DNA of 64,000 nucleotides from Pseudomonas weihenstephanensis (GTDB taxonomy: Bacteria > Pseudomonadota > Gammaproteobacteria > Pseudomonadales > Pseudomonadaceae): the NCBI RefSeq assembly GCF_001043055.1, contig NZ_JYLF01000003.1:124001-188000 (forward strand), written 5' to 3'. The notes under the pieces are model-generated. The model searched no databases. It was given only the letters and a program-made list of their open reading frames with translations, and had not been told where the DNA came from. The position numbers and the translations under genes are program-made. How positions within the stretch are numbered: position 1 is the stretch's first letter; each line of letters opens with the position of its first letter. This document shows, in pieces, positions 57,111 to 64,000 of the stretch.

Positions 57111-57659
57111 TTAGAAGTTCGCCGGGGTGGCTGCGCTGATTAGTCGCGCCGCGACGTCGAACGGATTACGGAAACGGTGCGGCTTGGCGCTTTCGAAATA
57201 GTAGCTGTCACCGGCTTCAAGCACGAAGGTCTCAAGACCTACGGTCAACTCAAGGCGACCTTCCACCAAAATGCCGGTTTCTTCACCTTCGTGGGTCAGC
57301 ATCTCGTCGCCAGTGTCGGCGCCCGGCGGGTAAATTTCGTTCAGGAAGGCAATGGCGCGACTGGGGTGGGCGCGGCCGACCAGCTTCATGGTCACGGCAC
57401 CGTCCGAAATGTCGATCAGCTCATTGGCTTTGTAGACAATCTGCGTGGGTTTTTCTTGAAGTATTTCTTCGGAAAAGAACTCGACCATAGACATGGGGAT
57501 GCCACTCAGCACTTTTCTCAGCGAACTGATCGAGGGGCTGACGCTGTTCTTTTCGATCATTGAAATGGTGCTATTGGTGACGCCCGCCCGTTTGGCGAGT
57601 TCACGCTGAGATAGCCCTTTCAGTTTGCGGATGGATTGCAGTCGTTCACCGACGTCCAA
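57111..57659 (-). CDS. pauR: XRE-cupin transcriptional regulator (PauR/PuuR-like)
   Basis: 182 residues: an N-terminal XRE helix-turn-helix (about 5-60, RLQSIRKLKGLSQRELAKRA, then GVTNSTISMIEKN) and a C-terminal cupin domain (about 105-180, HEGEETGILVEGRLEL). This is the architecture of PuuR/PauR, which represses polyamine catabolic genes. It lies close to dadX and to the amine oxidase-like gene at 61862, as PA5301 does in P. aeruginosa, where it was named PauR. The symbol rests on synteny and domain order. Confidence 0.85.
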   Translation of the reverse strand: MDVGERLQSIRKLKGLSQRELAKRAGVTNSTISMIEKNSVSPSISSLRKVLSGIPMSMVEFFSEEILQEKPTQIVYKANELIDISDGAVTMKLVGRAHPSRAIAFLNEIYPPGADTGDEMLTHEGEETGILVEGRLELTVGLETFVLEAGDSYYFESAKPHRFRNPFDVAARLISAATPANF

Positions 57660-57786
57660 TGCGGGAGCCTCCTAGGGTTCAGATTCAGGTCGAATTGGCG
57701 CCATCATGGCGATAGCGTTCAGTATTTACAACACTTCGACTTCAATCCTGTGCGCCCGTTTGGCCCCGCACCTTGCACGTAGCCCA

Positions 57787-58860
57787 TCAGCTCCCGGAAT
57801 AGAGGCGTGGCACGCGTTTTAAGTTACAAAAGATCTGGTAAGGAATGGTTTCAGCGTGGGCCGCCACTTCACTGGCGAGGATGTTTTTACCCCACAGTTC
57901 AACGTTCGAACCCAGCCCTGCGTGTGGTACATCGGTGAGGTCGATGCACAACATGTCCATCGACACGCGGCCCAGCAACCGGCTACGTTGACCGGCCACC
58001 CACACGGGGGTGCCCGTAGGTGCCTGACGCGGATAACCGTCGGCATAACCCATGGCCACAACGCCGATACGCATGGGACGGTCGGTGACGAATTTGGCGC
58101 CGTAGCCCACGGGTTCGCCTACGGGTAGTTCGCGCACGCAAATCACTTTGGATTCCAGCGTCATGACCGCCTGCAAGCGCTCGGCAAGCACCTGCGACTC
58201 TTCAAACGGCGTGCTGCCGTAAAGCATCAATCCAGGGCGTACCCAATCGCTCGGGACCTGGGGCCAGCCGAGCACGGCGGGGGAGTTACGCAAGCTGACT
58301 TCAGCCGACAACTCGGCGCGGGCGGCCTGAAACACCGCCAGCTGTTCATCACTGCGGCCGCAGCCCAGCTCATCGGCCCGCGAAAAGTGGCTCATCAGGA
58401 CGATTTTTGCGACGTTGGCACAGGCTTGCAGGCGCTGATAAGCGGCCTTGTAGTCCGAGGGATGCAGACCCACGCGGTGCATGCCGGAGTCGAGTTTGAG
58501 CCACACGTTGATCGGTTTGGCGAGGCGGGCCTGCTCGATGTCGTCCAGTTGCCACAACGAATGCACCACACACCACAAATCGTGTTCAACGATCAGCGGC
58601 AGTTCATCGGCAGTGAAAAACCCCTCAAGTAGCAGGATCGGGGCGCCAATACCAGCCGCACGCAGCTCCAGCGCTTCTTCAATGCACGCGACGGCGAACC
58701 CGTCGGCCTGCGCTTCAAGCGCTTGGGCGCAACGCACGGCACCGTGGCCATAAGCGTCGGCCTTGATCACGGCAAGGGCTTTGGCGCCCGTCACTTCGCG
58801 GGCCAGTTGGTAGTTGTGACGCAGGGCTTGAAGGTCGATCAGGGCACGGGCTGGGCGCAT
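57787..58860 (-). CDS. dadX: Catabolic alanine racemase
   Basis: 357 residues, PLP enzyme. The catalytic lysine lies in [15 protein letters not shown] (about residue 33), and the catalytic tyrosine region is [11 protein letters not shown]. It interconverts L- and D-alanine. The location downstream of dadA and ridA on the same strand marks it as the catabolic DadX and not the biosynthetic Alr. Together DadX and DadA break down alanine to pyruvate. Confidence 0.94.
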   Translation of the reverse strand: MRPARALIDLQALRHNYQLAREVTGAKALAVIKADAYGHGAVRCAQALEAQADGFAVACIEEALELRAAGIGAPILLLEGFFTADELPLIVEHDLWCVVHSLWQLDDIEQARLAKPINVWLKLDSGMHRVGLHPSDYKAAYQRLQACANVAKIVLMSHFSRADELGCGRSDEQLAVFQAARAELSAEVSLRNSPAVLGWPQVPSDWVRPGLMLYGSTPFEESQVLAERLQAVMTLESKVICVRELPVGEPVGYGAKFVTDRPMRIGVVAMGYADGYPRQAPTGTPVWVAGQRSRLLGRVSMDMLCIDLTDVPHAGLGSNVELWGKNILASEVAAHAETIPYQIFCNLKRVPRLYSGS

Positions 58861-58958
58861 GGCGGGCTTCTAACGGCTGTTGAATAAAAAACCGGCGCTC
58901 ACCCGCAGCGTTCACTGCGTGCTGCACCGGAAGAGGGACTGTTACAGGAGCAAAAAAC

Positions 58959-59312
58959 CTACGGCAGCGCTGCAATCACCGACAGCTCGACCAGAATTTC
59001 GGGTTCGCACAGCTTGGCCTCAACCGTGGCACGAGCGGGCTGCACGCCTTTTGGCAGCCATTTGTCCCATTCACTGTTCATGCCCGCAAAGTCGGCATCA
59101 ATGTCTTTGAGGTAAATGGTGACTGACAAAATGTGGTTTTTGTCGGTGCCCGCGATATCCAGCAAATGCTCAATATTTTTCAGGGTTTCGCGGGTTTGCT
59201 GCTCTACGCCCGCATTCATGTCGTCACCCACTTGCCCTGAGAGGTAAACCGTCCCGTTATGGGCAACGATTTGGCTCATGCGTTCATTGGTGAGCTGGCG
59301 CTGGATTGCCAT
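58959..59312 (-). CDS. ridA: RidA family reactive intermediate deaminase
   Basis: 117 residues from the ATG at 59312 ([16 protein letters not shown]). The family stretch [20 protein letters not shown], then [13 protein letters not shown], and the terminal catalytic-site arginine region [19 protein letters not shown] are intact. RidA hydrolyses enamine/imine intermediates that leak from PLP enzymes and amino acid oxidases, which fits its place between dadA and dadX. Its start overlaps the end of dadA by 29 bases. Confidence 0.93.
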   Translation of the reverse strand: MAIQRQLTNERMSQIVAHNGTVYLSGQVGDDMNAGVEQQTRETLKNIEHLLDIAGTDKNHILSVTIYLKDIDADFAGMNSEWDKWLPKGVQPARATVEAKLCEPEILVELSVIAALP

Positions 59313-60585
59313 GTTTTGCAGTCTCCTGTGGGTTGCCGTAACGGGAAATATCGAGGCCTTCGGTGCTGATTTGCGGCGTTTTCTTCGCCATGACGTCCGC
59401 CAGGTAGCGGCCGGAACCACACGCCATCGTCCAACCGAGTGTGCCGTGACCGGTGTTCAGGAACAGGTTCTTGAACGGGGTCGCGCCCACAATCGGGGTG
59501 CCATCGGGGGTGGTTGGACGCAGGCCGGTCCAGAAGCTGGCCTGGCTCAAATCGCCGCCCAAAGGATAAAGGTCGTTGACGATCATCTCCAGGGTTTCGC
59601 GCCGACGCGGGTTAAGCGACAGGTCAAAACCGGCGATTTCAGCCATGCCACCGACGCGGATGCGGTTATCGAAGCGGGTGATCGCGACCTTGTAGGTCTC
59701 ATCGAGAATCGTCGACGTCGGCGCCATGTTCGGGTCAGTGATCGGAATGGTCAGCGAGTACCCTTTGAGCGGGTAGACCGGCGCCTTGATGCCCAGCGGC
59801 TTGAGCAACTGTGGAGAGTAGCTGCCCAGTGCCAGCACATAGCGGTCTGCGGTTTCGAGCTTGCCGTCGATCATTACGCCGTTGATACGGTCGCCTGCGT
59901 AGTCCAGGCGCTGAATGTCCTGACCGAAGCGGAATTCGACGCCAAGGTTTTTTGCCATTTCGGCCAGGCGAGTGGTGAACATCTGGCAATCGCCGGTTTG
60001 ATCGTTCGGCAGGCGCAGGGCACCCGCCAGAATGTCGGTCACATTGGCTAGCGCCGGCTCAACGCGGGCAATGCCAGCGCGGTCGAGCAGTTCGTAGGGC
60101 ACGCCAGACTCTTTGAGTACGGCGATGTCTTTGGCTGCGCCATCCAATTGCGCTTGGGTGCGGAACAGTTGAGTCGTACCCAGGTTACGGGCCTCGTAGG
60201 CAATGCCGGTTTCGGCGCGCAGTTCGTCGAGGCAGTCACGGCTGTATTCAGACAGGCGCACCATGCGCTCTTTGTTCACGGCATAACGGCTCGCGGTGCA
60301 GTTGCGCAGCATCTGCGCCATCCACAGGTATTGGTCGATATTGGCGGTGGCCTTGATCGCCAAAGGCGCGTGGCGCTCCAGCAACCATTTGATGGCCTTG
60401 AGCGGCACGCCCGGTGCGGCCCACGGCGAGGCATAGCCTGGCGAGACCTGGCCTGCGTTGGCAAAACTGGTTTCCATTGCTACGGCTGGCTGACGGTCGA
60501 CCACGACCACTTCAAAACCGGCTCGGGCCAGATAATAGGCGCTGGCAGTACCAATAACGCCGCCACCCAATACCATAACTCGCAT
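59284..60585 (-). CDS. dadA: D-amino acid dehydrogenase, small subunit
   Basis: 433 residues from the ATG at 60585 ([23 protein letters not shown]); the GxGxxG FAD-binding motif is at residues 8-13. The C-terminal substrate and FAD part has [18 protein letters not shown] and [16 protein letters not shown]. It oxidises D-alanine and other D-amino acids and passes electrons to the respiratory chain. It is the first gene of dadA-ridA-dadX and is divergent from the Lrp-type regulator dadR. Confidence 0.96.
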   Translation of the reverse strand: MRVMVLGGGVIGTASAYYLARAGFEVVVVDRQPAVAMETSFANAGQVSPGYASPWAAPGVPLKAIKWLLERHAPLAIKATANIDQYLWMAQMLRNCTASRYAVNKERMVRLSEYSRDCLDELRAETGIAYEARNLGTTQLFRTQAQLDGAAKDIAVLKESGVPYELLDRAGIARVEPALANVTDILAGALRLPNDQTGDCQMFTTRLAEMAKNLGVEFRFGQDIQRLDYAGDRINGVMIDGKLETADRYVLALGSYSPQLLKPLGIKAPVYPLKGYSLTIPITDPNMAPTSTILDETYKVAITRFDNRIRVGGMAEIAGFDLSLNPRRRETLEMIVNDLYPLGGDLSQASFWTGLRPTTPDGTPIVGATPFKNLFLNTGHGTLGWTMACGSGRYLADVMAKKTPQISTEGLDISRYGNPQETAKHGNPAPAHQ

Positions 60586-60741
60586 ATTTATATCCCTCAT
60601 CGCGGCCAGCCGCAGACGTTTATTGTTCAAAGCGAAGATGGGCGCAGTATAGGAACCATTGGCTAGTGGAATTCACTGTATAAACGGCTATATTTGGCGA
60701 CAATTCTCGGCCAAAACGCTTTTGACAAAGGAGATTCTCCT

Positions 60742-61230
60742 ATGCGTACAAATCATCAAACAAAGCGTGAGCTGGACAAGATTGATCGCAACATTTTGCG
60801 CATCTTGCAGGCCGATGGCCGGATCTCGTTTACCGAGCTGGGAGAGAAGGTCGGGCTGTCTACCACGCCCTGTACCGAGCGGGTGCGCAGGCTGGAACGC
60901 GAAGGGATCATCATGGGCTACAACGCCCGGCTCAATCCGCAGCATTTGCAGGGCAGCTTGCTGGTGTTCGTCGAGATCAGCCTTGATTACAAATCTGGCG
61001 ATACATTTGATGAGTTCCGACGGGCCGTGTTGAAGCTTCCCCATGTATTGGAGTGCCATTTGGTGTCGGGGGACTTTGACTATCTGGTGAAGGCGCGCAT
61101 TAGCGAAATGGCGTCCTATCGCAAACTGTTGGGCGATATCTTGTTGAAATTGCCCCATGTGCGCGAGTCCAAAAGCTACATCGTGATGGAAGAAGTGAAA
61201 GAGAGCCTGAATTTGCCGATTGCGGATTAA
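60742..61230 (+). CDS. dadR: Lrp/AsnC family regulator, activator of the dad operon
   Basis: 162 residues from the ATG at 60742 (MRTNHQTKRELDKIDRNIL), with AAGGAG upstream. The Lrp helix-turn-helix is in ISFTELGEKVGLSTTPCTER and the RAM sensor domain follows (about 75-150, VLECHLVSGDFDYLVKA). It is divergent from dadA with 156 bases between them. The homologue in P. aeruginosa (PA5308, also called Lrp) is required for D-alanine use, and I assign the same role by synteny. Confidence 0.92.
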   Translation: MRTNHQTKRELDKIDRNILRILQADGRISFTELGEKVGLSTTPCTERVRRLEREGIIMGYNARLNPQHLQGSLLVFVEISLDYKSGDTFDEFRRAVLKLPHVLECHLVSGDFDYLVKARISEMASYRKLLGDILLKLPHVRESKSYIVMEEVKESLNLPIAD

Positions 61231-61236
61231 CAGCGG

Positions 61237-61347
61237 CCCTCACCCCCGCCCTCTCCCTGCGGGATGGGAAGCGGATGGGGGGGGAGCTGAGCTGAGCTGC
61301 TTTTGCTTTTAGTCCCCTCTCCCTCCGGGAGAGGGTCAGGGTGAGGG
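61237..61347. repeat. Long inverted repeat (CCCTCACCC / GGGTGAGGG element)
   Basis: Two bipartite arms, CCCTCACCC-3-CCCTCTCCC (61237-61257) and its inverse (61327-61347), enclose about 70 bases. Elements with CCCTCACCC...CCCTCTCCC ends are common mobile-looking intergenic repeats in gammaproteobacteria. It sits between the convergent dadR and YkgJ genes. Confidence 0.65.
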
Positions 61348-61359
61348 GCTTTGGGGGTT

Positions 61360-61713
61360 TCAGACCAATACCTGCCGCGTACTGGCGATGTATTCATGCA
61401 CCAATTTTTCAGCGCTGGGGTGGATCAACTCCACCGGTCTGCGCCCGTTGGGGCAAGGCAAGGTTGGTGTGGTGCCGAACAGGCGGCAAATCAGCGGGCG
61501 TTCTTCGTACACCGTGCAGCCGTTGGGGCCCAAATGCACGCAGTTCAGCTCGTCCATGGCCGCTTCCTGCTCGGCGGCGGTCTTGCGCGGCAAGCGCGCC
61601 ATTTCTTCAGACGAGGTGGTCACCGGTCCGCAGCAGTCATGGCAACCCGGTACGCACTCAAACGATGGTATTTGCTGGCGCAGAAAGCGGATTTTATGGC
61701 TGTTGCAGCTCAT
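61360..61713 (-). CDS. YkgJ family cysteine cluster protein
   Basis: 117 residues with the family cysteine pattern: CVPGCHDCCGP (about 20-30), NCVHLGPNGCTVYEERPLICR (about 57-77). The UPF0153/YkgJ family probably binds zinc or an Fe-S cluster; its function is unknown. The gene stands alone, divergent from the flavoprotein gene at 61862. Confidence 0.88.
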   Translation of the reverse strand: MSCNSHKIRFLRQQIPSFECVPGCHDCCGPVTTSSEEMARLPRKTAAEQEAAMDELNCVHLGPNGCTVYEERPLICRLFGTTPTLPCPNGRRPVELIHPSAEKLVHEYIASTRQVLV

Positions 61714-61861
61714 CCAGGGCGTACCGATTTTTTAAAAGGCCGCAGAGTCTGCCTGAAAACCCCTGCCCTAGACAGCGCCGTCCAGCTGTTCTTGCCCCAT
61801 GTGAATGGCACGGCTTATGCTCCGTCAAATTTTCCAAACACAAATAATCAGGATCACGCAC

Positions 61862-63163
61862 ATGAACGCCCCTGTTCAGCGCAGCCAGCACACCGCCTCT
61901 TATTACGCCGCCAGCAGCTTGCCGCAGCCCGATCATCCGGTGCTGCAAGGCGAACATGTGGCCGATGTGTGCGTAGTGGGCGGGGGCTTTACCGGGTTGA
62001 ACACGGCGCTGGAACTGGCCGAGCGCGGTATGAGCGTGATCTTGCTTGAAGCGCACAAGATCGGCTGGGGTGCCAGTGGGCGTAACGGCGGGCAACTGAT
62101 ACGTGGCGTGGGGCATGGCCTTGAGCAGTTTGAAGGCATCATCGGCAAGGACGGTGTGCGTCAGATGAAGCTGATGGGGCTGCAAGCCGTGGAAATCGTG
62201 CGCCAGCGTGTTGAACGCTTCAATATCGCCTGTGACCTGACCTGGGGATATTGCGATTTGGCCAACAAGCCTCGCGACCTTGAAGGCTTTGCCGAAGAAG
62301 CAGACGAATTGCGCAGTTTGGGTTATCGCCATGAGACGCGATTATTGCAGGCCAACGAAGTGCGCAGTGTGGTGGGGTCTGATCGTTATGTGGGCGGGTT
62401 TGTCGACATGGGCTCGGGGCACCTTCACCCGCTCAATCTGGCGTTGGGGGAAGCGGGTGCAGCGGCACAGTTGGGCGTCAAGCTGTTCGAACACAGCGCA
62501 GTGACGCGCATTGATTACGGCCCGCAAGTGCGCGTGCACACCGCTCAAGGTTCTGTGCGCGCCAACAGCGTGGTGCTGGGCTGTAACGCCTACCTTAAAG
62601 ACCTCAACCCTCAATTGAGTGGCAAAGTGCTGCCGGCTGGCAGTTACATCATCGCCACCGAACCGTTGAGCGAAGCGCAGGCCCACGCCCTGTTGCCGCA
62701 AAACATGGCGGTGTGCGATCAGCGCGTGGCCTTGGACTACTACCGCCTTTCGGCCGATCGGCGCTTGTTGTTCGGTGGTGCTTGCCATTATTCAGGACGT
62801 GACCCACAGGACATTGCGGCTTACATGCGGCCGAAAATGCTCGAAGTATTCCCTCATCTAAAAGACGTGAAAATCGACTATCAATGGGGCGGCATGATCG
62901 GTATTGGTGCCAACCGCTTACCGCAGATTGGCCGTTTGCCCGATCAGCCGAACGTGTACTTCGCTCAGGCTTATTCCGGGCATGGGGTGAATGCCACGCA
63001 TTTGGCGGGCAAGCTATTGGCCGAGGCCATCAGTGGCCAGCACAGCGACGGCTTCGACCTGTTTGCCAACGTCCCGCACATCACCTTCCCTGGCGGCAAG
63101 TACCTGCGCTCGCCCCTGCTGGCGCTCGGCATGCTGTGGCATCGGCTCAAAGAGCTGCGCTAA
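61862..63163 (+). CDS. FAD-dependent oxidoreductase, gamma-glutamylputrescine oxidase-like
   Basis: 433 residues from the ATG at 61862 (MNAPVQRSQHTASYYAASSL). The FAD-binding motif is VCVVGGGFTGLNTAL (about 37-51), and the C-terminal DAO-type end has MIGIGANRLPQIGRLP and AYSGHGVNATHLAGKL. The closest enzymes I recall are PuuB/PauB, which oxidise gamma-glutamylated polyamines; PA5309 (PauB4) lies next to the Lrp gene in P. aeruginosa. The presence of a PauR-like regulator 4 kb away fits this. The exact substrate is unproven. Confidence 0.88.
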   Translation: MNAPVQRSQHTASYYAASSLPQPDHPVLQGEHVADVCVVGGGFTGLNTALELAERGMSVILLEAHKIGWGASGRNGGQLIRGVGHGLEQFEGIIGKDGVRQMKLMGLQAVEIVRQRVERFNIACDLTWGYCDLANKPRDLEGFAEEADELRSLGYRHETRLLQANEVRSVVGSDRYVGGFVDMGSGHLHPLNLALGEAGAAAQLGVKLFEHSAVTRIDYGPQVRVHTAQGSVRANSVVLGCNAYLKDLNPQLSGKVLPAGSYIIATEPLSEAQAHALLPQNMAVCDQRVALDYYRLSADRRLLFGGACHYSGRDPQDIAAYMRPKMLEVFPHLKDVKIDYQWGGMIGIGANRLPQIGRLPDQPNVYFAQAYSGHGVNATHLAGKLLAEAISGQHSDGFDLFANVPHITFPGGKYLRSPLLALGMLWHRLKELR

Positions 63164-63168
63164 ATAGG

Positions 63169-63199
63169 GTGTAGTCGCGGCCGTAGGCAGCGACTACAC
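63169..63199. repeat. REP-like palindrome after the flavoprotein gene
   Basis: Perfect 10-base arms GTGTAGTCGC and GCGACTACAC (63169-63178 with 63190-63199) around an 11-base loop. It starts five bases past the stop codon and lies between convergent genes, so it may end transcription. Confidence 0.6.
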
Positions 63200-63208
63200 G
63201 ACGTGTGT

Positions 63209-63442
63209 TCAAGAGCGCCAGAACGGTTTGCAGCCTTCACGCAGGGCCATCGCCCGGCTCAACCCCACGTCGCGCAATTGTTGCTCGTCCAGTGCGAGCA
63301 GTGCGCGACGCGTACGAGAGCGGTGCCACATCAGGCTCCAGCCACTCAGGCCCGCCGGGGCTTTAATCACCTGAAACACGTGCTGCTCATCCTGCAATTG
63401 CGGGGCGTGCAGCGTCAGGCGTACATCGCTTAAACCATTCAT
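63209..63442 (-). CDS. DUF1127 small basic protein
   Basis: 77 residues. The C-terminal half has the DUF1127 pattern: WHRSRTRRALLALDEQQLRD, then VGLSRAMALREGCKPFWR. DUF1127 proteins are small and Arg-rich; some bind RNA and affect phosphate or carbon metabolism in alphaproteobacteria, but most are unstudied. It is divergent from a MocR-type regulator gene, and this arrangement suggests control by it. Confidence 0.85.
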   Translation of the reverse strand: MNGLSDVRLTLHAPQLQDEQHVFQVIKAPAGLSGWSLMWHRSRTRRALLALDEQQLRDVGLSRAMALREGCKPFWRS

Positions 63443-63496
63443 GACCAGGCTCCTTGTTGACTCGTTGGCTCAGAGCAAAATGATGGCCTTGTCGTG

Positions 63497-63593
63497 AAAA
63501 CCATGACAGATTCAGCAAACTGTTTTTACGTGCATACAGATGATGCTTTTCGGGGGCTGAATCCCCGTTTTGCGCCCCATCTGTCATGGTTTT
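63497..63593. promoter_or_regulatory. Perfect 15-bp inverted repeat between DUF1127 and MocR genes
   Basis: The 15-base sequence AAAACCATGACAGAT (63497-63511) recurs inverted and exact at 63579-63593, with 67 bases between. The right copy ends 28 bases before the MocR ATG and the left copy lies 54 bases before the DUF1127 ATG. Two distant identical sites in opposite orientation fit cooperative binding of a dimeric regulator, most likely the adjacent MocR protein. Confidence 0.65.
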
Positions 63594-63621
63594 TGTTCGC
63601 TACCTTGCCCAGAGTGCTGCC

Positions 63622-64000
63622 ATGACCCTTTACGTCAACCTCGCTGACTTACTTGGCACGCGTATCGAGCAGGGTTTTTATCGCCCCGGTGACCGTCTGC
63701 CTTCCGTGCGTGCCTTAAGTGCCGAGCACGGGGTGAGTTTGAGCACCGTTCAGCAGGCGTATCGGCTGCTGGAAGACAACGGATTGGCTTCGCCGCGGCC
63801 CAAGTCTGGCTACTTTGTGCCTATGGAACGTGAGCTTCCCGCCTTGCCGGGGATGGGCAAGCCGGCTCAACGCCCGGTGGAAATTTCGCAGTGGGAACAA
63901 GTGCTGGAGTTGGTGCGGTCGGTGCCGCACAAAGATGTGATCCAGCTGGGGCGCGGTATGCCGGACGTCACCACGCCCACCCTCAAGCCGCTGTTGCGCA
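63622..64000 (+). CDS. MocR-type GntR/aminotransferase regulator (N-terminal part)
   Basis: The gene starts at the ATG 63622 and runs past the end of the window; 126 residues are visible. The N-terminal winged HTH of the GntR family is clear (GFYRPGDRLPSVRALSAEHG, then VSLSTVQQAYRLLEDNGLAS, PKSGYFV). It is followed by the linker and the start of an aminotransferase-like domain (VIQLGRGMPDVTTPTL). MocR proteins use PLP or its aldimines as effector and usually control a divergent gene, here the DUF1127 gene. The target pathway is unknown. Confidence 0.85.
   Translation, partial: MTLYVNLADLLGTRIEQGFYRPGDRLPSVRALSAEHGVSLSTVQQAYRLLEDNGLASPRPKSGYFVPMERELPALPGMGKPAQRPVEISQWEQVLELVRSVPHKDVIQLGRGMPDVTTPTLKPLLR

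Overview
The window looks like chromosome of a Pseudomonas, most likely of the P. fluorescens group. It is GC-rich, and its gene neighbourhoods match those I remember from P. aeruginosa PAO1 (PA0065-0068, PA0280-0284, PA5272-5281, PA5287-5290, PA5293-5309), although the blocks are joined in a different way. These comparisons come from memory, not from a search.

Layout. 1-4.7 kb: the 3' end of a BCCT (BetT-type) transporter, a HAD phosphatase, a gamma-carbonic anhydrase-like protein, oligopeptidase A and a small zinc-ribbon protein. 4.7-5.7 kb: two small unknown genes that look like paralogues. 5.9-10 kb: a sulfate-uptake operon (oscA-sbp-cysT-cysW-cysA). 10.3-14.8 kb: a TIGR02647 protein, class I adenylate cyclase, rnk, a DUF1289 protein and cyaY. 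15-19.6 kb: lptM-lysA-dapF-DUF484-xerC-HAD. 19.7-22.9 kb: sutA, amtB-glnK and ubiK. 23.1-27.1 kb: a 1331-residue protein that looks like a toxin or effector, inserted in front of comM.

29.0-46.2 kb is the most interesting part. An orphan T6SS Hcp gene, with a good sigma-54 promoter candidate, is transcribed away from an 11-gene, tightly spaced operon. The operon encodes SrfA, SrfB (actin/Hsp70-like ATPase) and SrfC (P-loop GTPase-like); a single-pass membrane protein with a Pro-Glu linker; a secreted VWA protein resembling the periplasmic half of the T6SS kinase PpkA but with no kinase; a LolD/TagT-like ATPase; a TagS-like permease; a TagR-like formylglycine-generating-enzyme-fold protein; two coiled-coil lipoproteins (the first TagQ-like); and a membrane-anchored VWA protein whose cytoplasmic N-terminus resembles that of SrfA. 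I read it as a trans-envelope signalling or assembly machine that couples a TagQRST-like sensory module to the SrfB/SrfC NTPases.

46.3-53.4 kb returns to conserved chromosome: LysR regulator, MATE exporter, GGDEF-EAL protein, rep and xpt. 53.4-56.3 kb: an acetyl-CoA hydrolase/transferase and an S-type pyocin-domain protein that stops before any nuclease domain. 56.5-63.2 kb: cytochrome c5, a PauR-like regulator, the D-alanine catabolic operon dadA-ridA-dadX with its divergent Lrp-type regulator, a YkgJ protein and an amine oxidase-like flavoprotein. The window ends with a DUF1127 gene divergent from a truncated MocR-type regulator, with a perfect 15-bp inverted repeat between them.

Several REP-like palindromes lie between genes. 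I saw no tRNA, rRNA, insertion sequence, phage or CRISPR array.
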